A stretch of 64,000 bases of DNA from Mogibacterium sp. (GCA_024403035.1 JAKSSP010000001.1:124001-188000); one strand, 5' to 3'. Positions 7,196-16,535 are shown, numbered from the stretch's first letter. Notes: a model not told the origin generated them from the sequence alone. Translations and numbers: made by a program.

Positions 7196-8995
7196 TTAAA
7201 AGAGCCCTCCGAAATCAATAAAGAGAGGCGCAAACACAAGTGTAACTGCAACCATCAGCTTTATGACTGTACCGAGAGTCTCTGTGGCCGTCCTGTCAAA
7301 AAACCGTCCGGAATTGTTGAACGCGAAGATGACGCACATTCCTGTGATGGACGCGGAGCAAGCGAAAGCTATGAGGCCGTTTACACCCCCAAGGATGCCA
7401 GGAACAAGCGGGACGAGCAATGAGATGGCATATATTGGGAAAATGCCTCTCAGGGCTGTTATTCGCTTCTCAGGGTCATCGATGTCACTCAGTCTGCCCC
7501 TGAGCACCTGGCTTGTCAGTCTGATAGACCTGATGATGAGTCCTGCGCAGATGAAAACGACTACAGCTCCGATCATCATGCCTGTATATACCGAAGTGCT
7601 GAGCAGGTTTGTAGACATGTTGTTCGCTACTACAGAAAGAGCGGTGAACATCGATACAAGCGTCACATAACTTGCGGTCGATGAGAATGTCTTGCCTACC
7701 GCGTCTGTCCTGGCAGAAGCGGTCAGCAGAACATCAGCAGGATTCGGACTCTCCGCGTCAGGATCCGTAAGTGAAGCGATATCCGAAGCGCTCGCGGTGT
7801 TTATGGAGAATCCTCTGACAGCGCAGTTCACTGCTGCCATTGCGTTGATGCCTATCGCAGCAAGAGCTATTCCATAGAAACCGGCAAATTTATACGCGAT
7901 TACCATGGCAGCTGTCGTAAGTATGGCCGGAATTATAACGGAGATCATGCCTATCGAAAGGCTGTATGTCATGGACTGGCTCACGCCCGTCTTTTTGATA
8001 TCAGGAAGATAACGTCTGAAAACTATGCCGTCAGCGGAATACGCCTTTGCGGCTTCAGCCGAAGCTATAGCAGCGGCTATGCCTACTCCTACACAGATAG
8101 TGTAAATGTAAGACTGAAGTATCCTGTTACTGAAGTACGCGGATACCGCGATGATCACAACAGCCGCTACATAGTTGCCTGCAGTGAGACCTGCAGCAGG
8201 GTTTTTGACCACATGTCCTCTGTAGGTCATGATGCCCAGAATGGACGCTATGATGCCGGCCGCAAATACGATCAGCGGATATCTGGCAGCGGATGTAGCG
8301 GTGAAAGTCGACATAACGCCTGATGTATCAACACCTACTTCTGCGAGAAGAGCCGCCGAACATGCGCTGAGTATGTATGTCTCAACATGATCCGCTCCGC
8401 TTCCGATGAACATACCTGAATAATCCGTAAAGTCATCGCTTTTTACGGTAAGCGAATAAGCTCCCGAAAATGCGGTACCGGATAATCCCAGACAGAACGA
8501 TACGACAGAAGCTCCCAGCGCGAAGCTGGCGATGAGTTTTACCAGATGTTCCGTATCGAGGAAAAAGAACAGCACACCGAGTCCGACAAGCGCTATCGAC
8601 ATGACGAAAAGTCCCATGACAGCAGCAGACCTGTATGAAGTCTTAAGAGCGTTCCTTATGTCACCCGTAACCGCGATAGATGAAGGCGCTATGCTCCCGG
8701 TCACTGCAGTTACGGAGCCGGCTAGTACCGATACATAGCAAAGAACCGCTCCCCCTAAAAAGACAGCGGCGTTGAGGTGCCCGACAAAGAAAAACAGCGC
8801 TGCGCTTATAAGCGCCAGCAATACTACCAGGGGCACATATTGGATCGACCAGAATTCTGAATATCTGCTTTTGACTTCCGCGAAGGTATTTGCCGAAGTT
8901 TCGTTTCTTACTATGCGGCTTCTAAGCCACGATTCAAGGGAAACAGCACTCAGCAGACCCACGAGGGCGCAGACCAGAGTGATAATTTTCAGCAT
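7196..8995 (-). CDS. Membrane pyrophosphatase homologue lacking the catalytic motifs
   Basis: A 599-residue polytopic membrane protein with about 14-16 hydrophobic segments. It aligns by eye along its length to H+/Na+-translocating pyrophosphatases. ALKTSYRSAAVMGLFVMSIA (116-135) matches ALKxAYxGGSVMGLxVxxxA. GSGADHVETYILS (198-210) matches GLGADLxESxVGx. AGFYGIALAAIGINAMAAV (371-389) matches AGLYGVAIAALGMLSxxAT. TDAVGKTFSSTAS (430-442) matches TxAIGKGFAIGSA. The pyrophosphate- and Mg-binding motifs are gone: the DVGADLVGK and DNVGDNVGD segments are replaced by a shortened SDDFTDYSGM, the ADNAGGI loop by TASASDIASL, and the last loop (GGAWDNAKKY...GDTVGDPLKDT) is deleted. It therefore probably does not hydrolyse PPi. 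It starts 1 base after secG with no ribosome site of its own. Confidence 0.8.
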   Translation of the reverse strand: MLKIITLVCALVGLLSAVSLESWLRSRIVRNETSANTFAEVKSRYSEFWSIQYVPLVVLLALISAALFFFVGHLNAAVFLGGAVLCYVSVLAGSVTAVTGSIAPSSIAVTGDIRNALKTSYRSAAVMGLFVMSIALVGLGVLFFFLDTEHLVKLIASFALGASVVSFCLGLSGTAFSGAYSLTVKSDDFTDYSGMFIGSGADHVETYILSACSAALLAEVGVDTSGVMSTFTATSAARYPLIVFAAGIIASILGIMTYRGHVVKNPAAGLTAGNYVAAVVIIAVSAYFSNRILQSYIYTICVGVGIAAAIASAEAAKAYSADGIVFRRYLPDIKKTGVSQSMTYSLSIGMISVIIPAILTTAAMVIAYKFAGFYGIALAAIGINAMAAVNCAVRGFSINTASASDIASLTDPDAESPNPADVLLTASARTDAVGKTFSSTASYVTLVSMFTALSVVANNMSTNLLSTSVYTGMMIGAVVVFICAGLIIRSIRLTSQVLRGRLSDIDDPEKRITALRGIFPIYAISLLVPLVPGILGGVNGLIAFACSASITGMCVIFAFNNSGRFFDRTATETLGTVIKLMVAVTLVFAPLFIDFGGLF

Positions 8996-8996
8996 G

Positions 8997-9230
8997 TTAA
9001 TTGAAAATAGCTACTATAGCCAGTGATACAACGATATATACCACGGCGCAGATCGTTGTTATTCTTGAAAGCAGTGCGTCATATCCTCTGCTCTTGCGCT
9101 TTCCGAAGAGCTGCTCTGCTCCGCCGGCGATCGAACCCGAAAGGCCGTCGCTCTTGCTCTCCTGGAGAAGAATGCTGACGATCAGCACGATGCTTGATAA
9201 CAAAAGGATAACCATTAAAGCTGTATGCAT
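8997..9230 (-). CDS. secG: SecG preprotein translocase subunit
   Basis: A 77-residue accessory subunit of the SecYEG channel with two membrane helices (about residues 4-22 and 53-74). The connecting loop is typical: LLQESKSDGLSGSIAGGAEQLFG. The reading frame extends 4 codons upstream to 9242, but those codons (ATGGAGGACATT) contain the GGAGGA ribosome site, so ATG 9230 is the likely start. It sits between tpiA and the pyrophosphatase-like gene. A secG next to glycolytic genes is common in Firmicutes. Confidence 0.93.
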   Translation of the reverse strand: MHTALMVILLLSSIVLIVSILLQESKSDGLSGSIAGGAEQLFGKRKSRGYDALLSRITTICAVVYIVVSLAIVAIFN

Positions 9231-9259
9231 AATGTCCTCCAAAATTTAATCATAAACTA

Positions 9260-9289
9260 TAGGCGTCCGGATAATGATCCGAACGCCTA
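9260..9289 (-). other. Hairpin between tpiA and secG
   Basis: TAGGCGT-CGGAT and ATCCG-ACGCCTA arms form a strong stem around a four-base loop. On the minus strand it is followed by TAGTTTATG rather than a T-run. It could be a weak terminator or an RNA-processing or stability element that lowers secG relative to tpiA. Confidence 0.5.
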
Positions 9290-9334
9290 AATGTACCACG
9301 ATTGGCATATGTGTGTCAATTGAAATGACTGATT

Positions 9335-10093
9335 TTAGAGTGAAGCAGCGTCTGTCGCGATCGAAGCGAAATCGTCTACTTTCAGGCTGGCTCCGCCGAT
9401 GAGTCCGCCATTGATATCCGGCTTCTCAAGAAGCTCTTTTGCGTTCGATGCCTTCATCGATCCGCCGTAGAGGATCAGCATGCTGTCGCCTGTTGCATTG
9501 TCATAGATTCCGGATATGACTCCTCTGATGAATGCGCACATGTCTTCTGCCTGCTCAGGAGTAGCTGTCTTGCCTGTTCCGATAGCCCAGATAGGCTCGT
9601 AAGCAATTACTACCTTTGCCGCTTCAGCTGCCGGGATGCCTTCGAAATCTTCGACTACCTGGCCCGCTACGAATGTCTGCTCGCTTCCCTGCTCTCTTAC
9701 TTCAAGAGATTCACCGACGCAGAGGATAGGTGTGATGCCTGCTTCGAGGAGGACCTTGAGCTTGAGATTGACTGTCTTGTCAGTCTCAGCGAAGTATTCT
9801 CTTCTTTCAGAGTGACCAACAGCGCAGTATCCTACGCCGAGTTCCTTGAGCATAGGTACGGAAACTTCTCCGGTAAATGCTCCGCTCTGCTCGAAGTGTA
9901 CGTTCTGAGCTCCGAATCCGATGCCGCTTCCCTCAAGCGCTTTGCCGAGTTCCGACAGAGCAGTGAACGGTGCGAGAATGCATACGTCCTTAGCGTTTGG
10001 CAGATCCTTTGCTTTGATAGCCTCAGCGAATTCCTTTGCCTCAGCGATCGTCTTGTTCATTTTCCAGTTGCCTGCGATTAAGAATTTTTTCAT
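9335..10093 (-). CDS. tpiA: Triosephosphate isomerase
   Basis: A 252-residue TIM barrel that interconverts dihydroxyacetone phosphate and glyceraldehyde 3-phosphate. It shows the N-terminal GNWKMNKT with catalytic Lys, the catalytic His in YCAVGHSERREYFAETD, the catalytic Glu in AYEPIWAIGTGKTATPEQA, and the phosphate-binding YGGSMKASN and GGLIGGASL. It follows pgk by 12 bases in the same operon. The dihydroxyacetone phosphate it handles is also the substrate of the GpsA half of the fusion protein at 18474-20333. Confidence 0.97.
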   Translation of the reverse strand: MKKFLIAGNWKMNKTIAEAKEFAEAIKAKDLPNAKDVCILAPFTALSELGKALEGSGIGFGAQNVHFEQSGAFTGEVSVPMLKELGVGYCAVGHSERREYFAETDKTVNLKLKVLLEAGITPILCVGESLEVREQGSEQTFVAGQVVEDFEGIPAAEAAKVVIAYEPIWAIGTGKTATPEQAEDMCAFIRGVISGIYDNATGDSMLILYGGSMKASNAKELLEKPDINGGLIGGASLKVDDFASIATDAASL

Positions 10094-10105
10094 GTCTTTG
10101 CCCTT

Positions 10106-11290
10106 CTATTTGTCTTCAATGATAGCGATGCCAGGAAGCTCGATGCCCTCAAGGAATTCGAGGCTTGCTCCGCCGCCTGTGCTTATATGTGTCATTTTGT
10201 CCGCGAGTCCGAATTTAGCTACTGCAGCAGCGCTGTCTCCGCCGCCGATGACTGTAGTCGCGTCGATCTCAGCAAGGCACTCTGCGATCGCTTTTGTTCC
10301 GGCAGCGAAGGTATCCATCTCGAATACGCCCATAGGTCCGTTCCATACTACTGTCTTTACTGTCTTGAGAGTATCCGTAAAGAGTTTGATGGTCTCTTCT
10401 CCTATATCCAGGCCCATTCTGTTGTCAGGGATCTCATCGATATCGTATGTGTCATGAGGAGAATCGTTCGCGAACTCGTCAGCGCATACAACATCGACAG
10501 GAAGCATGAACTTAACGCCCTTGTCAGCTGCCAGTTTAAGGATGTCCGCTGCAAGATCGAGGCCTTCCTCATCAAGGAGAGATGTTCCGATCGAATATCC
10601 CTGCGACTTGAAGAAGGTATAAGCCATGCCGCCGCCTACGATAAGGATGTCTACCTTGTCAAGAAGGTTCGTGATCACAGGGATCTTGTCCTTGACCTTA
10701 GCTCCGCCCATTATTGCAGCGAACGGTCTCTTAGGATTGTTGACTGCTTCGCCGAGGAACTTCAGCTCTTTCTCAATGAGGAATCCGGATACAGCCGGAA
10801 TGCAGTCAGCTATGCCGGTCGTAGAGGAATGTGCTCTGTGAGCTGTTCCGAACGCGTCCTGTACGAAGATGTCTCCAAGTGACGCGAGATCCTTGGCAAA
10901 TCCAGGATCGTTCTTTGTCTCTTCGGCTCTGTATCTGACATTCTCGATCAGCATTGCCTCGCCGGCCTTGAGGTCCGCTGCGGCCTTTTTTACGTTGTCA
11001 TCAACGACAACATCAGAAGGTACGAACTTGACTTCTTTTCCGAGAAGCTCAGAAAGTCTCTTCGCTACAGGCGCAAGGCTGAATTCAGGCTTAGCCTCGC
11101 CCTTAGGTCTGCCGAGGTGCGACATGAGTACGATCGAAGCACCGTGATCAAGGAGATACTCGATGCTAGGGAGAGCCGCTTTGATACGGATGTCGTCGGT
11201 GATGACATCTCCGTCAAGCGGTACGTTGAAATCGCATCTCATGACCGCCCTTTTACCGGCCCAGTCGATGTCTCTGATTGTCTTTTTCAT
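10106..11290 (-). CDS. pgk: Phosphoglycerate kinase
   Basis: A 394-residue two-lobed enzyme that makes ATP from 1,3-bisphosphoglycerate. It shows [59 protein letters not shown] and [13 protein letters not shown]. The open frame reaches 11335, but the first 15 codons contain the AAGGAGC ribosome site just before ATG 11290 ([10 protein letters not shown]), which matches the normal N terminus, so I use 11290. It is first in pgk-tpiA-secG-pyrophosphatase-like. gapA, gpmI and eno, often in this cluster, are not here. Confidence 0.97.
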   Translation of the reverse strand: MKKTIRDIDWAGKRAVMRCDFNVPLDGDVITDDIRIKAALPSIEYLLDHGASIVLMSHLGRPKGEAKPEFSLAPVAKRLSELLGKEVKFVPSDVVVDDNVKKAAADLKAGEAMLIENVRYRAEETKNDPGFAKDLASLGDIFVQDAFGTAHRAHSSTTGIADCIPAVSGFLIEKELKFLGEAVNNPKRPFAAIMGGAKVKDKIPVITNLLDKVDILIVGGGMAYTFFKSQGYSIGTSLLDEEGLDLAADILKLAADKGVKFMLPVDVVCADEFANDSPHDTYDIDEIPDNRMGLDIGEETIKLFTDTLKTVKTVVWNGPMGVFEMDTFAAGTKAIAECLAEIDATTVIGGGDSAAAVAKFGLADKMTHISTGGGASLEFLEGIELPGIAIIEDK

Positions 11291-11339
11291 CTTCCAGCTC
11301 CTTTTTTTACGCTTTGAAAAAATGATTCCATACACTGTT

Positions 11340-11368
11340 ATATTAACAATGACACGTCTGTTTTACAA
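11340..11368 (-). promoter_or_regulatory. Promoter of the pgk operon
   Basis: On the minus strand the -35 is TTGTAA and the -10 is TAATAT, with a 17-base spacer. It is about 50 bases upstream of the pgk start and downstream of the sbcC stop. Confidence 0.5.
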
Positions 11369-11404
11369 GGCAATCATGGTGTATTGCGGTGTATTTCTAT
11401 TGAA

Positions 11405-13879
11405 CTACACAAGCAGTTTTATAGTACTTCCATTGCCACGGTCCTTTGTGACTATTATCTGCCTGTCGATGCGGGTCCTCAGGGCTTCAACATGTGAGAT
11501 TATGCCTACAAGCTTGTCTTCATCCGCGAGTTCCGTAAGAGTACGCATTGCTTTCTCAAGAGTCTCTGAATCGAGCGAGCCAAAGCCTTCATCGATGAAC
11601 ATGGTATCCAGCTTTATCCCTCCGGCTGAAGCCTGCACTTCATCGGAAAGGCCTAGTGCGAGAGACAGCGATGCCATGAAGCTCTCGCCTCCTGACAGGG
11701 TATTCACCGGACGTTCTGTCCCGCTGTAATGATCGAGCACGTTCAGATCCAGACCGAATTTCGATTTCTTGTTGCCTGCTTCCGTGGATCTGACAAACTC
11801 GTACTGGCCTTCGGACATCATGCTTAGCCTCAGGTTTGCATGTCTTATGATCCTTTCAAAGTAAAAAGCCTGAACATATGCCTCCAGAGTGATCTTGTCC
11901 TTGCCCGGCAGATTGCCGTTTGCCGTTCTTGACAGCGGATCTATCATTTCATGCTCTTCTCTTATCTTTTTCAGATCGGCTTCGATCTCCGCGAGCTTCC
12001 TGATGGCATTCTTTGCTGAATCCATATCAGATATCACGCGGACCTTTTCATTCGTCAGGTCTTTCTTTGAAGCTTCTGCTTCTTTTTTATCCGAAAGCGC
12101 CTTCTCTTCATCTCCCGGTTCCGCGCCTGCTACAACCTTTGAGAGTTCTTCGATGGATGTCTCGTTTGCTTGCTTTTCAGATCTGGCTCTGTTGAGTTCT
12201 TCGGTTTTGTCTTCGACAGCTTTTGTCATCCTGTCTATCTTATCGCCTATTTCTTTTATTCGTTTTTCAGCATCAGATCTGCTTTCATATGCCAGTGAAG
12301 ATCTGCAGTCGGCCAGTCTGGCCTCTATAACCTTTATATCCGCTTCCTTTTCTGCAAGCTCTTTTTCAAGCCGATTTACATGTTTAAAAGCCTCGTCGAT
12401 TATATCCTGAAGCGCTTTAAGCTCTGTTTCGGTATTTTCATTTGAGGCCTTTATCTCCGCGGATTTGTCCTTAGCTAACTTATCGGCATTTTCAGCTTTG
12501 CTCTTCTGGTCTTCAAGTTCTTCTGCCGTAGGAGCATCTTCAGAAGGTGAAGCCGGATAAGGATGTATCTCCGAACCGCATACCGGACATGGTTTGCCGT
12601 CCTGCAGACCCTGTGCCAGTATTCCCGCCTGCTCTCTTAGAAATGCCGAATTCATGCCAGAGTACTTCGCTGCTTCTTTTTCGGACGCGGCAATGAGTTC
12701 GTTGAGCAGAACGGTATTCTTTTCGCGAAGCGCAGCGGCGGCCTTTTCTTTTGATCCCTTATCATTGCATGCATTCGTATATCGTGTATTTGCCTTTTCA
12801 AGTTCAGCAGCTTTATCCCTGCGTTCTTTCTCAGCTCTTTCGAGTTCGGTATTTATCTCATCGAGCTTGTCGTATGAATCCAGACTTCCGCTCAGAAGCG
12901 CGGATTCGTTTCTCAACGCGTCTGCTGTTTTCATTTCTTCCTTTGCATCATTAAGAGATCCATCCGCTTTCCTGACATTCTCTTCAAGCTGAGAGACCCT
13001 TTTTTTCGCGTTCTCGAGGTTCCTGAAGTTGTTTTTATGATTCTCTATAAGAGCCAGCGCTGCTGTGACTTCGCCCAGTTTCTCCTCGGCCAGCTTAAGT
13101 TCATCGTCTATCGCAGTCTGTCTGGCTTCAGCAGAGTCCGCTAACTTCATAAGAAGCTCGCCAATACTGTCTGTATCCGCGTTTTCCGACTCCTTGAGTT
13201 CATCCGCTTCAAGCGCAAGCGCGTCATCAAAGCTGCAGCTTATGTTGTTAGCGAGGAACCTTATATCACGCATGCTGTTTTCATACTCTTCATCGACTGC
13301 CTTGTTCATGTCTTTGAGCATCGCGGCAAGTCTGTCATATGAAAGAGTGTTGAACAGCTTTCTGAACAGCTTCATTCTTTCATCCGTATTGGCATTCAGC
13401 AGCTTGCGGAACTCGCCCTGAGCGATCATTACGATGCTGCAGAACTGTCCTCTGTCTATACCCAGGATGTCTTTTATTTCCTCGGTAACCTTTGTTGAGC
13501 CGTCCACTACGACATCCCCGGGTTTGATAAGGCTGGCGCCTGCTGATTGCTTTGTGAAGCCGTCACCTCTCTTTGAACGCCTGATGTATTCCGGCGTGCG
13601 GCTCACTTTGTAATGTCTTCCGTAGTACTCAAATTCAAGTTCTACGCTTGTCACTACGTCATCATCCGCATATTGCGACCTTGCGGTCCTGCTGTCGCGT
13701 CCGCTTCCGCTCATCTCTCCGTAGAGAGCATATGTGATGGCATCGAAAATATATGACTTTCCCGCCCCGGTATCACCGGTGATAAGATAAAGACCGCCTT
13801 TTCCGAGGCTTTCAAGCTCTATGTACGTACGGTCCTTGTAAGGGCCGAATCCTGTTATTGTCAGTTTTAAGGGTCTCAT
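11405..13879 (-). CDS. sbcC: SbcC-type nuclease ATPase subunit (Rad50-like)
   Basis: The 824-residue SMC-like ATPase partners SbcD in a complex that opens hairpins and processes double-strand ends. It shows Walker A GDTGAGKS around residue 37, Q-loop region, long coiled coils, a zinc hook CPVCGSEIHP near residue 430, the signature LSGGESFMASLSLALGL and Walker B MFIDEGFGSLDS near the C terminus. It is shorter than the 1000-plus residues of many SbcC proteins, the difference being in the coiled coils. It overlaps sbcD by 4 bases (ATGA-type), so the two are coupled. Confidence 0.93.
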   Translation of the reverse strand: MRPLKLTITGFGPYKDRTYIELESLGKGGLYLITGDTGAGKSYIFDAITYALYGEMSGSGRDSRTARSQYADDDVVTSVELEFEYYGRHYKVSRTPEYIRRSKRGDGFTKQSAGASLIKPGDVVVDGSTKVTEEIKDILGIDRGQFCSIVMIAQGEFRKLLNANTDERMKLFRKLFNTLSYDRLAAMLKDMNKAVDEEYENSMRDIRFLANNISCSFDDALALEADELKESENADTDSIGELLMKLADSAEARQTAIDDELKLAEEKLGEVTAALALIENHKNNFRNLENAKKRVSQLEENVRKADGSLNDAKEEMKTADALRNESALLSGSLDSYDKLDEINTELERAEKERRDKAAELEKANTRYTNACNDKGSKEKAAAALREKNTVLLNELIAASEKEAAKYSGMNSAFLREQAGILAQGLQDGKPCPVCGSEIHPYPASPSEDAPTAEELEDQKSKAENADKLAKDKSAEIKASNENTETELKALQDIIDEAFKHVNRLEKELAEKEADIKVIEARLADCRSSLAYESRSDAEKRIKEIGDKIDRMTKAVEDKTEELNRARSEKQANETSIEELSKVVAGAEPGDEEKALSDKKEAEASKKDLTNEKVRVISDMDSAKNAIRKLAEIEADLKKIREEHEMIDPLSRTANGNLPGKDKITLEAYVQAFYFERIIRHANLRLSMMSEGQYEFVRSTEAGNKKSKFGLDLNVLDHYSGTERPVNTLSGGESFMASLSLALGLSDEVQASAGGIKLDTMFIDEGFGSLDSETLEKAMRTLTELADEDKLVGIISHVEALRTRIDRQIIVTKDRGNGSTIKLLV

Positions 13880-15045
13880 TTTTCGCTCTTGATCTTCTCT
13901 ATCAACTCGTTTACGAGCTTTTTCTGTTCTTCATCCATGTGCCTGCCGTTCTGTGAGCCGTACAGATCGTCGAATATCTCAAGCGGCGATCTGCTGTCAT
14001 TGCCTGAAACATCAGGCATGAATGATGCCGCTTTTGTTCTGTTATTGTCATAATCCAGGCGCATTATGTTCGGGTAGATCGCTCTAAGATCGGACATGGC
14101 GCCTATGACATCTTCCTCGTCGGTAAGGATTATCCTGTAGTAGTCATCTGTATTTATGTTTTTATAATAATTCTTATCTGTCAACTCGCTGAAGCTGCCC
14201 CTGATAACTCTCATGTCACGCTTCGGTACAAGGAAAGGTGTTTTCATGTGCACCTTGCAGACACCGTTTTTCTTTTCTCCAAACTCTATGACCGTGATGG
14301 ATTTGACCTGATCGGCCTCTGAAAACGAGTACTTCAGAGGCGATCCGCAATATCTTATCCTTGCGGCACCTGTCACCTGCGGTCCGTGAAGATGGCCCAA
14401 GGCTGTATAGTCGAACGGTCTGAATACTTCCTTGTCGACATTATCCAGGCCGCCTATAGTGATCTCTTCCGATTCGCATCTTATAGCATCGGTTACGTAC
14501 TGATGACATATAAGGACATTGCGCCCGGACTCATCCACGTCCATTCTCTTTATGGCATAACCTACAGCATCGGTAAATGTCCTTATCTCCGGTATCTCCT
14601 CTCCTTCTGCCGCTTCCGCTTCAAGTACAGTTCTGACATGAATAGGCTTATGGAATGGGAGCATGTAAAAATTTACCTTTCCGAACTCATCTTCAAGACT
14701 GAACATGTGCGTCTTTCCGTCATATCCGCCGGCAAAGTGTATCCCTCGCTTGTCCATGATGCGCGATCCGAATGAGATCCTCTCGGCGGAGTCGTGATTT
14801 CCGCTGATAATGAACAGTTCAAGGCCCATATCGGCAAGTTCGCTTATAAAGTCATCAAAAAGCTGCACCGCTTCCGCTGAGGGAGACGGCTTATCGTAGA
14901 CGTCGCCCGCTATCAGAACGGCGTCCGGTTTCTCTTCTTTGATGATATCAGCGATCTGTCTGAGTATATATCTTTGGTCTTCGATCATTGAAAAATCGTT
15001 GACACGCTTACCTATATGCAGATCCGATAAATGGATAAACCTCAT
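13876..15045 (-). CDS. sbcD: SbcD-type exonuclease (Mre11-like)
   Basis: A 389-residue metallophosphoesterase, the nuclease subunit of SbcCD. It shows the Mn-binding motifs in order: SDLHIGKR (residues 7-14), GDVYDKPSP, GNHDSAERI, and GHLHGPQ. The C-terminal part (after about residue 280) fits the capping and SbcC-binding domain. A GGAAAGG ribosome site precedes ATG 15045. It lies 28 bases downstream of nth, so nth-sbcD-sbcC probably form a DNA-repair transcription unit. Confidence 0.94.
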   Translation of the reverse strand: MRFIHLSDLHIGKRVNDFSMIEDQRYILRQIADIIKEEKPDAVLIAGDVYDKPSPSAEAVQLFDDFISELADMGLELFIISGNHDSAERISFGSRIMDKRGIHFAGGYDGKTHMFSLEDEFGKVNFYMLPFHKPIHVRTVLEAEAAEGEEIPEIRTFTDAVGYAIKRMDVDESGRNVLICHQYVTDAIRCESEEITIGGLDNVDKEVFRPFDYTALGHLHGPQVTGAARIRYCGSPLKYSFSEADQVKSITVIEFGEKKNGVCKVHMKTPFLVPKRDMRVIRGSFSELTDKNYYKNINTDDYYRIILTDEEDVIGAMSDLRAIYPNIMRLDYDNNRTKAASFMPDVSGNDSRSPLEIFDDLYGSQNGRHMDEEQKKLVNELIEKIKSEK

Positions 15046-15073
15046 TTGCTTTGACCTTTCCTATGTAGATCTT

Positions 15074-15730
15074 TTACCATGCTGAACCATGGTTTTCCTC
15101 AAAGTATACGCACATCCCTTTCAGGCCGCAGCCTTCGCAGTCAGGTTTTCTGGCATGGCAGACCTTGCGCCCGTGGAAGATGAGCAGATGATGCGCTCTT
15201 ATCCATTGATCTTCAGGCAGCCTTGCCATCAGTGTCTCTTCGACTTCTGTCGGATCTTTCCCGTCAGCAAGTCCTATGCGGTTGGCGACCCTGAATACAT
15301 GTGTATCCACGGCTATCCTTGCCTTTCCGAAACCTTCTGCAAGTACCACATTCGCAGTCTTTCGGCCTACACCCGGCAGTTTTACGAGTTCTTCATATTC
15401 CCCCGGTACCTCGCCGCCGTAGTTTTCGGTAAGTATCTTTGAGAGTCCCACAACATTCTTTGCCTTGTTTTTATAAAGGCCTATAGTCTTTATGATCTCC
15501 TGGATGTCAAGCGGATCCGCCTTGGCCATGGCTTCGGCAGTCGGATACTTATCGAAGAGCGCGGGTGTGACTTTGTTAACAGACACGTCTGTTGTCTGTG
15601 CCGAGAGCATGACAGCCACCAGCAGCTGGAAACGCGTTCCGTGATCGAGGGCGCATGCAGCTTCAGGATGCATGTTTTCAAGTTCTGTAATTACTTCAGG
15701 TATCTTATTATCCGAAATTATCTTGCTCAT
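15074..15730 (-). CDS. nth: Endonuclease III
   Basis: A 218-residue DNA glycosylase/AP lyase for oxidised pyrimidines. It has the helix-hairpin-helix LPGVGRKTANVV with the catalytic Lys, the catalytic Asp in AVDTHVFRVANRIG, and a C-terminal 4Fe-4S cluster ligand set, CHARKPDCEGCGLKGMC (C-x6-C-x2-C-x5-C). All key residues are present. GGAAGGA lies upstream of ATG 15730. It is divergent from the GntR regulator. Confidence 0.96.
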   Translation of the reverse strand: MSKIISDNKIPEVITELENMHPEAACALDHGTRFQLLVAVMLSAQTTDVSVNKVTPALFDKYPTAEAMAKADPLDIQEIIKTIGLYKNKAKNVVGLSKILTENYGGEVPGEYEELVKLPGVGRKTANVVLAEGFGKARIAVDTHVFRVANRIGLADGKDPTEVEETLMARLPEDQWIRAHHLLIFHGRKVCHARKPDCEGCGLKGMCVYFEENHGSAW

Positions 15731-15734
15731 CTTA

Positions 15735-15762
15735 TTGACAATTCCTTCCGCAGGTCTATATT
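15735..15762 (+). promoter_or_regulatory. Promoter of the GntR-family gene
   Basis: A perfect -35 TTGACA and a -10 TATATT are separated by 16 bases, on the plus strand, about 60 bases before ATG 15825. It lies inside the nth 5' region, so the two genes share a short divergent control region. Confidence 0.65.
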
Positions 15763-15769
15763 TAATAGT

Positions 15770-15794
15770 GCATACAATCCTTATAACTGTATGC
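15770..15794. promoter_or_regulatory. Candidate operator of the GntR-family regulator
   Basis: GCATACA and TGTATGC form a perfect inverted repeat with 11 bases between. It lies just downstream of the -10 of the regulator's own promoter, where binding would block transcription. Self-regulation is inferred from the position. Confidence 0.5.
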
Positions 15795-15824
15795 AGAACA
15801 TGAAATAGTATTCAGAGGCGGATC

Positions 15825-16484
15825 ATGGACATTATTCAAGCCGATAAATCAGTTCAGCCCCTTTCAGCGGGTCTTTACGCAGAACTTCAGTCAGACATAC
15901 TTTCCGGCGCCATTCCAAATAGCAGCAAGCTGACCGAGCAGGCCATATGCAAAAAGTACAACGTCAGCAGGACTCCTGTAAGAGAAGCGTTCCGCCAGCT
16001 CGAAGCTGACGGTCTCATAGAGAACATCCCTAACCGAGGCGCTTTCGTCACAGGACTCACAAGGCGTGATATCTCAGATCTGTTTGACCTCAGAGCCCTC
16101 TTCGAGGTGCAGGCCGTTGAATGGGCCATCAAGCGCATGACCAGCGAAGACATCGACAAGCTCGTAGAGACTGTGGAATTCATGGAGTTCTATACTCTCA
16201 AGGATGATGTCGATAAGGTGCTTACCTTCAACTCGCAGTTCCACAACATAATTTATGCCGGTACCGGAAACCGCATGATACAGAAGACTCTGGCTATATA
16301 TCAGACTTATCTGAAGCATTCTGCTCCGGCCAAGACATATACCGGCGAGTACCTCAAGACTATACTCGATGAACACAAGGCCATATTTGAAGCCTTCGAG
16401 TCCAAGAACCCTGCCGCAGGCCGCAAAGCCATGGAGTATCACATGGATCAGTCTAAGCTCCGCAGGATATCCAATTACTTCTGA
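15825..16484 (+). CDS. GntR-family regulator, FCD (FadR-like) subfamily
   Basis: A 219-residue transcription factor. The N-terminal winged helix-turn-helix spans about residues 12-75 (LTEQAICKKYNVSRTPVREA, then LEADGLIENIPNRGAFV). The C-terminal all-helical FCD ligand-binding domain spans about 85-210, containing DLFDLRALFEVQAVEWA. FCD regulators usually sense organic acids, sugars acids or acyl compounds, but the ligand cannot be told here. Its neighbours (nth-sbcDC, M50 protease) are on the other strand and give no clear target. A palindrome at 15770-15794 may be its own operator. Confidence 0.9.
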   Translation: MDIIQADKSVQPLSAGLYAELQSDILSGAIPNSSKLTEQAICKKYNVSRTPVREAFRQLEADGLIENIPNRGAFVTGLTRRDISDLFDLRALFEVQAVEWAIKRMTSEDIDKLVETVEFMEFYTLKDDVDKVLTFNSQFHNIIYAGTGNRMIQKTLAIYQTYLKHSAPAKTYTGEYLKTILDEHKAIFEAFESKNPAAGRKAMEYHMDQSKLRRISNYF

Positions 16485-16505
16485 TCAGATACATATATGA
16501 ATACG

Positions 16506-16535
16506 GCAGCAGCTCAGCGCTGCTGCCTTCTTATT
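16506..16535. terminator. Terminator of the GntR-family gene
   Basis: GGCAGCAGC and GCTGCTGCC form a perfect 9-base stem with a 5-base loop, followed by TTCTTATTT on the plus strand. It lies between the convergent gntR and M50 protease genes and may serve both. Confidence 0.75.

Noticed and set aside
7196..8995. Calling this gene an active ion-pumping pyrophosphatase
   Set aside because: The overall match is good, but the Mg-pyrophosphate binding motifs are missing or deleted, so activity cannot be assumed.
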